A stretch of 64,000 nt of DNA from positions 153,586,401-153,650,400 of the forward strand of contig NC_133158.1 in NCBI RefSeq assembly GCF_040802235.1. The letters run 5' to 3'. Below are positions 36,782 through 47,030 of this stretch, piece after piece. This stretch comes from Manis javanica (lineage: Eukaryota; Chordata; Mammalia; Pholidota; Manidae). The notes under the pieces are model-generated. The model did no database searches. It was not told where the DNA came from and was given only the letters and a program-made list of their open reading frames with translations. A program made the position numbers and the translations under genes. Positions within the stretch are counted from its first letter, which is position 1. Each line of letters opens with the position of its first letter.

Positions 36782-38902
36782 GCAAAACAAAGAAATACAA
36801 GGAATCCAGATTGGTAAAGAAGAACTTAAACTGTCACTATTTGCAGATGATATGATACTGTACATAAAAAACCCTAAAGACTCCACTCCAAAACTACTAG
36901 AACTGATATCGGAATACAGCAAAGTTGCAGGATACAAAATTAACACACAGAAATCTGTAGCTTTCCTATATACTAACAATGAATCAATAGAAAGAGAAAT
37001 TAGGAAAACAATTCCATTCACCATTGCATCAAAAAGAATAAAATACCTAGGAATAAACCTAACCAAAGAAGTGAAAGACTTATACTTTGAAAACTACAAG
37101 TCACTCTTAAGAGAAATTAAAGGGGACACTAATAAATGGAAACTCATCCCATGCTCATGGCTAGGAAGAATTAATATCGTCAAAATGGCCATCCTGCCCA
37201 AAGCAATATACAGATTTGATGCAATCCCTCTCAAATTACCAGCAACATTCTTCAATGAATTGGAACAAATAATTCAAAAATTCATATGGAAACACCAAAG
37301 ACCCCGAATAGCCAAAGCAATCCTGAAAAAGAAGAATAAAGTAGGGGGGATCTCACTCCCCAACTTCAAGCTCTACTACAAAGCCATAGTAATCAAGACA
37401 ATTTGGTACTGGCACAAGAACAGAGCCACAGACCAGTGGAACAGATTAGAGACTCCAGAAATTAACCCAAACATATATGGTCAATTAATATTTGATAAAG
37501 GAGCCATGGACATACAATGGCAAAATGACAGTCTCTTCAACAGATGGTGCTGGCAAAACTGGACAGCTACATGTAGGAGAATGAAACTGGACCATTGTCT
37601 AACCCCATATACAAAGGTAAACTCAAAATGAATCAAAGACCTGAATGTAAGTCATGAAACCATGAAACTCTTGGAAAAAAACATAGGCAAAAACCTCTTA
37701 GACATAAACATGAGTGACCTCTTCTTGAACATATCTCCCCGGGCAAGGAAAACAACAGCAAAAATGAGCAAGTGGGACTACATTAAGCTGAAAAGCTTCT
37801 GTAGAGCAAAAGACACCATCAATAGAACAAAAAGGAACCCTACAGTATGGGAGAATATATTTGAAAATGACAGATCCGATAAAGGCTTGACGTCCAGAAT
37901 ATATAAAGAGCTCACACGCCTCAACAAACAAAAAACAAATAACCCAATTAAAAAATGGGCAGAGGAACTGAACAGACAGTTCTCTAAAAAAGAAATACAG
38001 ATGGCCAACAGACACATGAAAAGATGCTCCACATTGCTAATTATCAGAGAAATGCAAATTAAAACTACAATGAGGTATCACCTCACACCAGTAAGGATAG
38101 CTGCCATCCAAAAGACAAACAACAACAAATGTTGGTGAGGCTGTGGAGAAAGGGGAACCCTCCTACACTGCTGGTGGGAATGTAAATTAGTTCAACCATT
38201 GTGGAAAGCAGTATGGAGGTTCATCAAAATGCTCAAAACAGACCTACTATTTGACCCAGGAATTCCACTCCTAGGAATTTACCCTAAGAACGCAGCAATC
38301 AAGTTTGAGAAAGACAGATGCACCCCTATGTTTATCGCAGCACTATTTACAATAGCCAAGAATTAGAAGCAACCTAAATGTCCATCGGTAGATGAATGGA
38401 TAAAGAAGATGTGGTACATATACACAATGGAATACTACTCAGCCATAAGAAGTGGAAAAATCCAACCATTTGCAGCAACATGGATGGAGTTGGAGAGTAT
38501 TATGCTCAGTGAAATAAGCCAAGCGGAGAAAGAGAAATACCAAATGATTTCACTCATCTGAGGAGTATAGGAACAAAGGAAAAACTGAAGGAACAAAACA
38601 GCAGTGGAATTACAGAACCCAAAAATGGACTAACAGGTACCAAAGGGAAAGGGACTGGGGAGGATGGGTGGGCAGGGAGGGATAAGGGGGGGGGAAGAAG
38701 AAGGGCGGTATTAAGATTAGCATGCATGGGGGGGAGGGAGAAAGGGGAGGGTGGGCTGCACAACACAGAGAGGACAAGTAGTGACTCTACAACATTTTGC
38801 TAAGCTGATGGACAGTAACCATAATGTGGTTGTTAGGGGGGACCTGATATAGGGGAGAGCATAGTAAACATAGTATTCTTCATGTAAGTGTAGATTAAAA
38901 AT
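36782..38902 (+). pseudogene. L1 ORF2 C-terminal half and 3' UTR in element B
   Basis: The frame starts inside the reverse transcriptase at the FADD catalytic motif (about 36842) and runs through the ORF2 C-terminal region to about 38590. The endonuclease and ORF1 are missing. In-frame stops occur at 37629-37631 (TGG to TGA) and about 38139-38141 (CGA to TGA type), so no full protein can be made. The 3' UTR (about 38600-38760) is strongly G-rich on the plus strand. Confidence 0.92.
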
Positions 38903-39335
38903 CAAAAAAAAGAAAAGAAAGAAAGAAAGAAAGAAAAGGGGGATTATTCCTTGATAGGATAAAACTATTGGTAAATCAAAGATCAACACATGCTTTAAAT
39001 ATCGTTAATGTTGATCACTTAAAGGGTGTCAGATGATCAGCTATGGAGGTACTCTTTTCTGATAATATTCCTTTCTCTTAATAAAAAAAAAAAAAAAGCA
39101 GTTACTGTGTGCTGACCTCCAATGAGTTCTGCACAGTGGTATAGAGGGCATGTCAAAGTGTGGGCAAAGGGTCTGTTTGTTTCTATGCAGAAGATCAAGG
39201 CCTAGCTTGGATACCCAGAAAATGAACTAAGATACGATATGAGGAGGAGCTTCCGGCATCAGCACTCTCTGGAGGACTTGTGCCGGGGGATGATCATCAA
39301 AAAGCCTCCACAGAGATCCGGACGATGCTGCGATT

Positions 39336-39788
39336 GTGGCTGCATCCAGCCCACCGTCTCCTGGACTTGCCACTGGAATGAGGAGGGAGATGTCTAGGCT
39401 GGCATGTGCATACAGTGAGACAACGAATTTGACCGGATCTGTACTGTTGGAACTCAACCAGGAGTTGGGAGGGGTGCAAGTTGTAGCACTCCAAAATCTT
39501 ATGACTATAGACTATCTACGGTTAAAAGAACATACGGGATGTGAACAGATCCCAGAAATGGGCTGCTTTAATTTGACTGATTTCTCTCAGACTGTTCAAG
39601 TACAGTTGGACAATATCCATCATATCATAGACAAATTTTCACAAATGCCTAGGGTGCCTAAATGGTTTTCTTGGCTTCACTGGAGATGGATGGTAATTAT
39701 AGATTTGCTTTGTTTATGCCACCGTATTCCTATTATGTTAATATGTGTGTGCAAATTAGTTAGTAGTTTAAAACCTATACATGCTTAA
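39336..39788 (+). pseudogene. Retroviral env transmembrane-subunit remnant (copy B)
   Basis: Open frame of 150 codons holding the C-terminal part of an env TM subunit: 'ALQNL' heptad region, two Cys spaced by seven residues, WFSWLHWRW membrane-proximal stretch, then a hydrophobic segment. The surface subunit, cleavage site and fusion region are absent. It is very close in sequence to copy A, and retains the first Cys lost there. It has no promoter or signal peptide, so function is not expected. Confidence 0.75.
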
Positions 39789-40429
39789 GGTACTCTACAA
39801 GAAGATATGTCAAAGAAATAATCAATCCTCCCATGTTTCCTTCCATATGCTACATCTATAGCTTTTCTTCTTTCTTCCTAATTACAACCCTTAAATAGAA
39901 TTCATGCCTCATATCGAATTTACAGAGTATCATAATTCCTCCAGGTGGTAAAGATACCTCGAGACAAGTGCTGGGCATAGAAGCCACAGGGCATAAATCT
40001 GCAAAGAAGTAAAAAGCTAACCTTTTCAAACAATATGGCTTCTCTCTCACTTACCAACTTTACATTTCCCTGTATGGCCCCGGAAGATGACTGGTTAGCC
40101 AGAGATGGGTAAGATTCCTCAAGGGAGGAACAACCTAAGACAGGCACAGTCGCAGGGGGGCCATCAGGTGAGAATTTGGGGATCAACAGAGGTGAGGCTC
40201 AGAACCTCACCCCCCCTGCTTTGAGAGAAATCTTCTGCATCCGTGGATGTTTTGCTGCCCTTGTCTAGCCTGGATTAATACTTAGTCCATAGGCACACAC
40301 CTGATCATCTGATCATCTACATTTGCCCTCTTACAGCACTAAACTATGTTTTCTACCTTTATCTTGCATCTACCTACCACTTCGGCATTTTATTAAAAAT
40401 AAAAATAATAATAATAATAAAGGGAGAAA

Positions 40430-40752
40430 TGTGGGATCAACATAAAAATCAAGTTTAAAAATCAAACGAATATTCATATTTGACCTGATTGTTTATAGGT
40501 CATAATGCGTGATCAAAACCGAAAGTTTCTGTGATGAATGCCCTTGTACTGTTCACCATGTAAGAATTTATTCACTATGTAAGAATTCGTTCACCATGTA
40601 AGAACTTGTTCGTTATGCTTCAGAAGATTGGAGACTGACGAGAATTAGACTTGAGATGGATTAATGATTGTACATTGAGCATTGACCCCCTTATACTGAA
40701 TTTTATTGTTGTTAACAACCATTTGGTCAATAAATATGAGAGATGCCCTCTC
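40430..40752 (+). mobile_element. Partial LTR (U3 to poly(A) site) inside element B
   Basis: Begins TGTGGGATC after AAAGGGAGAAA, ends 18 bases after AATAAA (40729-40734) in an A-tract. Homologous to 3872-4193. Confidence 0.82.
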
Positions 40753-40771
40753 AAAAAAAAAGAAAAAAAAA

Positions 40772-41100
40772 TTAAAATACAGCTAACAAAGTTTACCATC
40801 TTAACTATTTTTAAGTGTACAGTTCAGTGTCATTAAGTACATTCACACTATTGTGCAATCATTACGTAACACTATCCATCTCCTAGACTCTTCATCCTGC
40901 AAAACCCCCAACTCCTGGCAACCAGCATTCTACTTTTTCTGTGTATTTGACTACTCCAGGTGCCTCATGTAAGTGGAATCATGCAGTATCTTTTTTGTGG
41001 CTGGAATATTTCACTAACATAATATCCTCAATGATTATCTGTGTTGTAACATGTATCAAAACTACCTTCCTTTCTTAAAGCTGAATCTTCCACTGTATTG
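40772..41100 (-). mobile_element. Old L1M 3' region piece, antisense, at the end of element B
   Basis: 'aagtgtacagttcagtgtca', 'cattctactttttctgtgta' and 'catgtaagtggaatcatgca' are the antisense old-L1 3' region. It lies inside the outer 17-bp duplication, so it probably arrived with element B. Confidence 0.75.
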
Positions 41101-41105
41101 TAAAA

Positions 41106-41140
<35 letters not shown>
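41101..41140 (+). repeat. (AAAT)n tail
   Basis: About ten AAAT units next to the 3' target-site duplication; reads as the tail of the insertion. Confidence 0.85.
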
Positions 41141-41157
41141 AAAATGAAAGGTCCAGT
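41141..41157. repeat. Target-site duplication, 3' copy (element B)
   Basis: AAAATGAAAGGTCCAGT, identical to 36765-36781. Confidence 0.95.
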
Positions 41158-41546
41158 AGCCAGGGTTCTCACCTGGCCTTGGTCAGCTAGCTCACTACAC
41201 ACGTGTGGGCAATATGTTGCTATTGACTCTATATAAAGAGCTCCACCCAGTGCTCTGGGTGACATGGTGGTACAGCTGCAAGGCTGCAGGAGAGCAGAGC
41301 AGAGGCTGGAGTGGTGGTAGCGCCGAGGACAGAGACTGGGATAGCTGTGTGGGCAGAGAGGGCCAGAGGCAGAGACCGCTTGCTGCATAGACTCGCTCCA
41401 AGTAATGGGATTCTAATGATTGACCTGCCACTGTAGAAATAAAGTTGGGTATAACCCTTTCACCCCAAGAACGTTCTACTGTCATTTCTTTGGTCACATT
41501 GAATCCATAGTTAATTTTCTTGGGGCTGAAACCCACTGGCAAGACA
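41158..41546 (+). mobile_element. ERV 3' LTR, remainder
   Basis: Continues the LTR begun at 36759: TATATAAAG at about 41231, AATAAAG at about 41437, end AAGACA at 41541-41546. Shares layout with the 5' LTR at 35240. Confidence 0.9.
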
Positions 41547-42330
41547 TCTCCATGGTATCAAGTAAAGCGTCTGAGGGATTCACATGAGTATATTTGCATA
41601 TATTTCACATTTACTTTTGTATGATGCATAATCTTAGAGATGGTTAAGAATTTGTTAATATTAATCCAGGTGTTTCATTTCTCCCAGTTCTATCCATTTT
41701 TATTCACCATCCCCCACTGTGGACCGTAATGAGGAATATTATAAAATTTTTCAGTTGAAAAATTTAGGAAGACTTACCTTTCAAAATGAAGAATATTCTT
41801 GCATATTTTTCTTTTCTATGTCCCTTTCAGATCCCATCAATCTTCAGTCATAGTAGTATTTCTTTTATGCACTTTGATCACCTGTGAAGATTTGGCTTAT
41901 TTTTTGTCTCCCCAAAGAAGGGCCCTTTGTCTCTGCTCCACTGATGCTTTAATCTGGGATTTTCCAAGAGCTGAAACTGAAAAACATTATTGATTTGTGA
42001 GTTTGCTGCTTGAATGACTGTAAATTGTGACAAATTAACTCTTCTTTGGTGTCCACACCTGTGAACATGATCATTTTAGAGCAAAAGAGAAGTCCTGAAT
42101 GAGTACTACTGTATTTCATGACATCCAAGATGCCACTGTTTGTAGGAAGGACCACTATTTTATGTATTATGAAATGAAAGAGAATGCTGCTAATTAAACT
42201 ATGACACAGTGTCTCAGCTGAAGTCCTTGTGCAATAAGTGGTTACACAAATCTCTCATTACTTTGACAAGTTTTTCACTTATTCTGAGGGATTTGTCAAG
42301 ATCCCCAAATTCACTGAGGTGCATTTCTTG
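41547..42330. other. Unique intergenic stretch, nothing recognised
   Basis: No gene or repeat supported. Confidence 0.45.
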
Positions 42331-42334
42331 GCAG

Positions 42335-42482
42335 TGATATACCTGTGCTTCTCAAACTTGACTGAATCACCTGGAGTGTTATTAAAATGCAGATTCTGGT
42401 TCAGTAGGTCTGGGGTGGGGCAGAAATACTATATTTCTAATAAGCTCCCAGATGTTGCTGCTGGTTACACCAACTATGGAGT
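42335..42482 (+). mobile_element. MER5A-type hAT-Charlie fragment
   Basis: 'gtgcttctcaaacttgactg', 'aatcacctggagtgttatta', 'ggttcagtaggtctggggtg' and 'tttctaataagctcccag' are the MER5A pattern. Confidence 0.85.
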
Positions 42483-42517
42483 AGCAGGGTGACAGGCAAT
42501 CTTTACACGGATCTCCT

Positions 42518-42703
42518 TCACAAAATGCAACTCCTCTTCATGTACTTGTGGATATTTTCCTTTCTTAAGTCTCCTAAAGCACTTGCTTGGAGCTTTGCAA
42601 GAAAATATAGAGCTGCAATAATTCCTCCAATGACAAATATTTGCTTTATAAATGTCAAACTTAAGACCTGCACCTTTGCAACTAGGACTTTCTTTGTATA
42701 CAA
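42518..42703 (-). other. Unassigned small open frame with a hydrophobic segment
   Basis: 61 codons on the minus strand with a central hydrophobic run (IFVIGGIIAALYFLAK) and a basic C-terminus (KENIHKYMKRS). It looks protein-like and lies outside recognised repeats, but I could not place it in a family and see no splice sites or promoter. It might be a fragment of a retrocopy of a small membrane protein, or chance. Confidence 0.25.
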
Positions 42704-43059
42704 TGATTTTTTATTTCAATACTGAATTGTAGCGTGAACATTTTGAAGACATTTTAAAGGGCAATAAAGCTTAACATCCAATAGAACAATGCACACAACT
42801 CAATAGAAGTGAAAACAATATGGACAGCCATGACCAAGTTCATGAATGCACAATGACAACTACGTCACAGTGGCCACCTGCACAGCAGTGAACACAAGAT
42901 GCCATTAGGTTGTATAACTCATTCTCATTTCTCTGTAGTAATAAAATATGAAAGAAGTAGAATATATGAAAAATATAATGACAGCATATTAAAAATATAA
43001 GAATCCTAGGAGTGCAAAGAAAGACATTGGAAATGAAACTATATAAAGTACCTAGCACT

Positions 43060-43190
43060 TATTTGTTCATTCATGATACATTTATTGAGAATTTACTATA
43101 GGATAAGGCACTGTGCTTTGTGTAAATTGCAGTGAACAAGCAGATCCACAGTTCTGCCCTCATGTAGCTTACAGTTAAGCTGGGAGACTG
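43060..43190. repeat. L2-like fragment
   Basis: 'tttattgagaatttactata', 'ggcactgtgctttgtgtaaa' and 'tctgccctcatgtagcttac' are the L2 3' region pattern. Confidence 0.65.
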
Positions 43191-43258
43191 ACATTAAAGA
43201 ACTACAACCAATCCTCAGAAATATAGTCAATCCTATGGATTCTATATTTGCAGATTAG

Positions 43259-44075
43259 GCCATGTACTAGTCTGCTAGGGCCATGTGGATAAAATAAAGG
43301 TTCCTGTGGCCAGGATTCTCACCTGGCCCTGGTTGGCTAGCTCACTACACATGTGTGGGCAATACGTTGTTATTGACTCTATGTAAAGAGCCCTGCCCAG
43401 TGCTTTGGGCGATGTCGTGGCACAGCTGCAAGGCTGCAGGAGAGCAGAGACTGGTGGTGGCAGTGCCGAGGGCAGAGACTGAGACGGCTGTGGGGCAGAG
43501 AGGCCCAGAGGCAGAGACCAGCTTGCTGCATGCAGACTAGCTCTGAGTGGACGAGATTTTAGTGACTGACCTGCTACCATGGAAATAAAGTTGGGTATAA
43601 CCCTTTCACTCCAAGAACGTTCTACCGTCATTTCTTTGGTCACATTGAATCCATAGTGAACTTGCCCAGAGCTGAAATCCATTGACAAGACAGGCCATAA
43701 CAAAATACCACAGACTGTGTGGCTTAAACATAGCAATTTATTTTCTCACAGTTCTGGAGGCTAGAAGTCCCAGATCAAAGTGCTGGACATTTCAGTTTCT
43801 GGCAAAACTTCTCTTTCCTGCTTACAGATGACTGATTTCTCACTGTGTCCTCACATGACCTTTTCTCTGTGCACCTGTAAAGAGAAAGAGAGAGAGCTCT
43901 GGTGTCTCTTCCTTTCTTATAAAGACCCCAGTCCTGTTGGGTTGGGGCCTCATCCTATGAGTTCATTTAACCGTAATTACCTCCTAAACACACTATCTCC
44001 AAATACAGTCACATTGAGGGTTTAGATGTCAACATGTGAATTTGGGGAGGTCTCAGTTCAGTCCATAACAACCTG
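43259..44075 (-). mobile_element. MaLR LTR (MST/MLT1-like), minus strand, split by a solo LTR
   Basis: 'ctagtctgctagggcca' (43267-43283) resumes as 'ggccataacaaaatacca' at 43693 and runs to 'ttcagtccataac'. Shows 'ttctcacagttctggaggct' and 'ctccaaatacagtcacattg'. Interrupted by the solo LTR at 43284-43692. Confidence 0.88.
43284..43692 (+). mobile_element. Solo LTR (family X), plus strand
   Basis: 409 bp from TGTGGATAAA to AAGACA, with AATAAA at 43584-43589. Exact 5-bp duplication GGCCA on both sides (43279-43283 and 43693-43697), and it restores the MaLR sequence when removed. Confidence 0.93.
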
Positions 44076-44880
44076 TTTGCTGAAATTTATGTGTAACCCC
44101 AAAATCAATACTTGCAGTGTTTTCATGGACATTCATAGACCTACACAGAGCATCAAAAAATTTGTGTTGCCTGATGCTTGCCTTCCCAGTTGAAGTCAAC
44201 AGAATGACTGCTCTGCCTTCTTGTTTCAGCTTTCATACTGTCGTCGATTTTTGTGCCACTTTTTTTTCCATTCCTGGGCTTTTTGTGGATAATTTTGCCG
44301 CTTAAAATGGAGTGCAAGCACAGTGCTGAAATGCTCTCTAGTGTCCTAAGTGCAAGACTGTGATGTGCCTTATGGAGAAAATGTGTGTGTTATATAAGCT
44401 TTATTCAGGCATGAGTTGTCCATTGGTTCAATGTTAGTGAATCAATAATATTTATTAAATAAAATGTCTTTAAAGGAAACACACATAAAACAATGTTATA
44501 TATATATTGATCAGTTGATGAAAATGTGCCAGAGGTTTGTAGGAACCCCGCCTGTATTTTCCTCAGAAGCAGTGATTCAGTATTCGCTAATTCAGAATTC
44601 ATGGCAACTTACAGGCTCTAACTATCAGGAATAACAAGAATCAATTGTAATTATACAATTAACTACTAAATTGTAATTGTGATATGAAGGAATATTACAA
44701 GTTTCTATGAGAAAGTTCTATAGACCCTTACATAAGGATGCAGGTCTATGTTTAATATAGTATTCATTTAACCTATTTGTATAGTGAAAAAAATACTGTA
44801 TATCAGAAAAAAAAGAACGAAGGGATGAGAGGTGAAATTAGCATTGGATTTTCATTATGGAATATGTGTTCACTGCATTC
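44076..44880. other. Unique intergenic stretch, nothing recognised
   Basis: AT-rich; a short imperfect palindrome of 'caattgtaattatacaatt' type sits near 44642-44680. No gene. Confidence 0.4.
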
Positions 44881-44884
44881 AAAA

Positions 44885-47030
44885 TGTGATGGTCTTAAGG
44901 ATGCCCACTCTCCCCACTTTTATTCAACATAGCATTGGAGGTCGTAGCCATGGCAGTCAGACAACACAAAGAGATAAAAGGCATCCAAATTGGTAAGGAA
45001 GAAGTTAAACTGTCACTATTTGCAGATGATATGATATTATACATCTAAAGAAGTCACCAAAAAATCTACTAGAACTAATAACTGAATTCAGCTGAGTTGC
45101 AGGACAAAATTAATACACAGACATCTGTTGCATTCCTATATACTAATGATGAACTTGCAGAAAGAGAAATCAGGGAAATCATTTACAATTGGATCAAAAA
45201 GAATAAAATATCTAGGAATAAATATAACCAAGGAGGTGAAAGACCTATACTCTGAAAACTACAAGACACTCATGAGAGAAATTAAAGAAGACACCAATAA
45301 ATGGAAATCTATCCTGTGGTCATGCATAGGAAGAATTAATGTTGTCAAAATGGCCAACCTGCCCAAAGCAATCCCTATCAAAATATCAATAGCATTCTTC
45401 AATGAACTAGAACAAATAGTTCTAAAATTCATATGGAACCACAAAAGACCCCAAATAGCCAAAGAAATCCTGAGAAAGAAGAACAAAGCTGGGCAGGGGT
45501 GGTTATGCTCCCTGACTTCAAGCTCTGTTACAAAGCCACAGTCATCAAAACAATTTGGTACTGGCACAAGAACAGACCCATAGATCAATGGAGTAGAATA
45601 GAGAGTCCACATGTATGGCCAATTAATATATGATAAAGGAGCCATGAATATATAATGGAGAAAAGACAGTCTCTTCAATAACTGGTGCTGGGGAAACTGG
45701 AGAGCTACATGCAAGAGAATGAAACTGAACTGACTACAGTCTAACTTCATACACAAAAGTAAACTCAAAATGGATCAAAGACCTAAATGTAAGACATGAA
45801 ATCATAAAAACTCTTCGAAGAAAACATAGGTAAAAATCTCTTAAACATAAGTATGAGCCATTTTTCCTGGGCACATCTCCTCAGGTAAGGGAAACAAAAA
45901 TGAACAAGTGGGACTATATTAAACTGAAAAGCTTCTGTACAGCAAAGGACACCATCAGTAGAACCAAAAGGCATCCTTCAGTATGGGGGAATATATTTGT
46001 AGATGACTCACCTGATAAGGGGTTAACATCCAAAATATATAAAGAACTCATGTACCTCAACACCAAAAAAATAACCCAATTAAAAATGGGTGGAGGACCT
46101 GAACAGACATTTCTCCAAAGAAGAAATTCAGATGGCCAACAGGCACATGAAAAGATGCTGCACATTATTAATCATCAGGGAAATGCAAATCAAAGCCACA
46201 ATGAGATACCACCTCACACCAGTCATAATGACCACCATCCAAAAAACAAGAAATAACAAGTCTTGATAAGGATGTGGAGAAATGGAAACCCTTTTATACT
46301 GTTGGGAATGTCAATTGGTGCAGCCACTGTGGAAAGCAGTATGGAGGTTCCTCCAAAAACTTAAAATAGAAATACCATACAACCCAGTAATTCCACTTCT
46401 AGGAATTTACCTAAAGAAAACAAAATCCCTGATCCGAAAAGACATATGCACCCCTATGTTTATTGCTGCATTATTTATAATAGCCACTATATGGAAGCAA
46501 CCTAAGTACCCATCAACAGATGAATGCATAAAGAAGATGTGGTACATATACACAATGTTATTCAGCCCTAAAAAGAAAAGAAATCCTCCTATTTGCAACA
46601 ACATGAATAGATCTAGAGGGTATTGGATTCAGTGAAATAAACCAGGTGGAGAAAGACAAATGCAATACGATTTCACTTCTTTGTGGAATATAAAAACAAG
46701 GCAAAACAGAATGAACAAAATAGCAGTAGACTTATAGACACTGAGAAGTGACTGGTGGTTACCGTGGAGAAAGGTTTGGGTGTGTGGGTTGGTGAGGAAG
46801 GTGAGGGGGTTAAAGGGGCACAAAAAATTCTCAAAAATCATATAAGTAGGTCGCAGGGGTGATGGTACAGCATGGAGAATATTGTCAGTGATTCTGTAAT
46901 GTCTTCCTTTGTTGATAGATAATAACTGCAGTAGAAGGAGTTAGGATTTAATAATATGGGTAACTGTTGAACCACTGTATTGTATACTTGAAACTACTAT
47001 AAGGTTGTATACAATTAAAAAAATATGATG
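44885..47030 (+). mobile_element. 5'-truncated L1, plus strand
   Basis: ORF2 from just before the FADD motif (about 45022; 'cactatttgcagatgatatg') to the 3' end, with tail near 47015-47025. Several frameshifts and stops break it. It is older and more diverged than the L1 in element B and has a different 3' UTR. Confidence 0.9.

Larger units (their letters stand above)
36782..41140 (+). mobile_element. Composite element B: L1 + unknown segment + ERV env/LTR + extra transduced L1M piece
   Basis: One insertion of 4,359 bp flanked by a perfect 17-bp duplication. Parts in order: 5'-truncated L1 ORF2 and 3' UTR (36782-38902), A/GAAA tract (38903-38937), unknown segment (38938-39082), A-tract (39083-39097), env TM region (39098-40418), polypurine tract (40419-40429), LTR to its poly(A) site (40430-40752; AATAAA 40729-40734), A-tract (40753-40771), antisense old L1M piece (40772-41100), terminal (AAAT)n (41101-41140). 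The first five junctions match composite A. The final piece is absent from A, suggesting a further 3' transduction; two successive insertions are the alternative. Confidence 0.88.

Noticed and set aside
45259-45768. 169-codon minus-strand frame
   Set aside because: Antisense to the plus-strand L1 ORF2.
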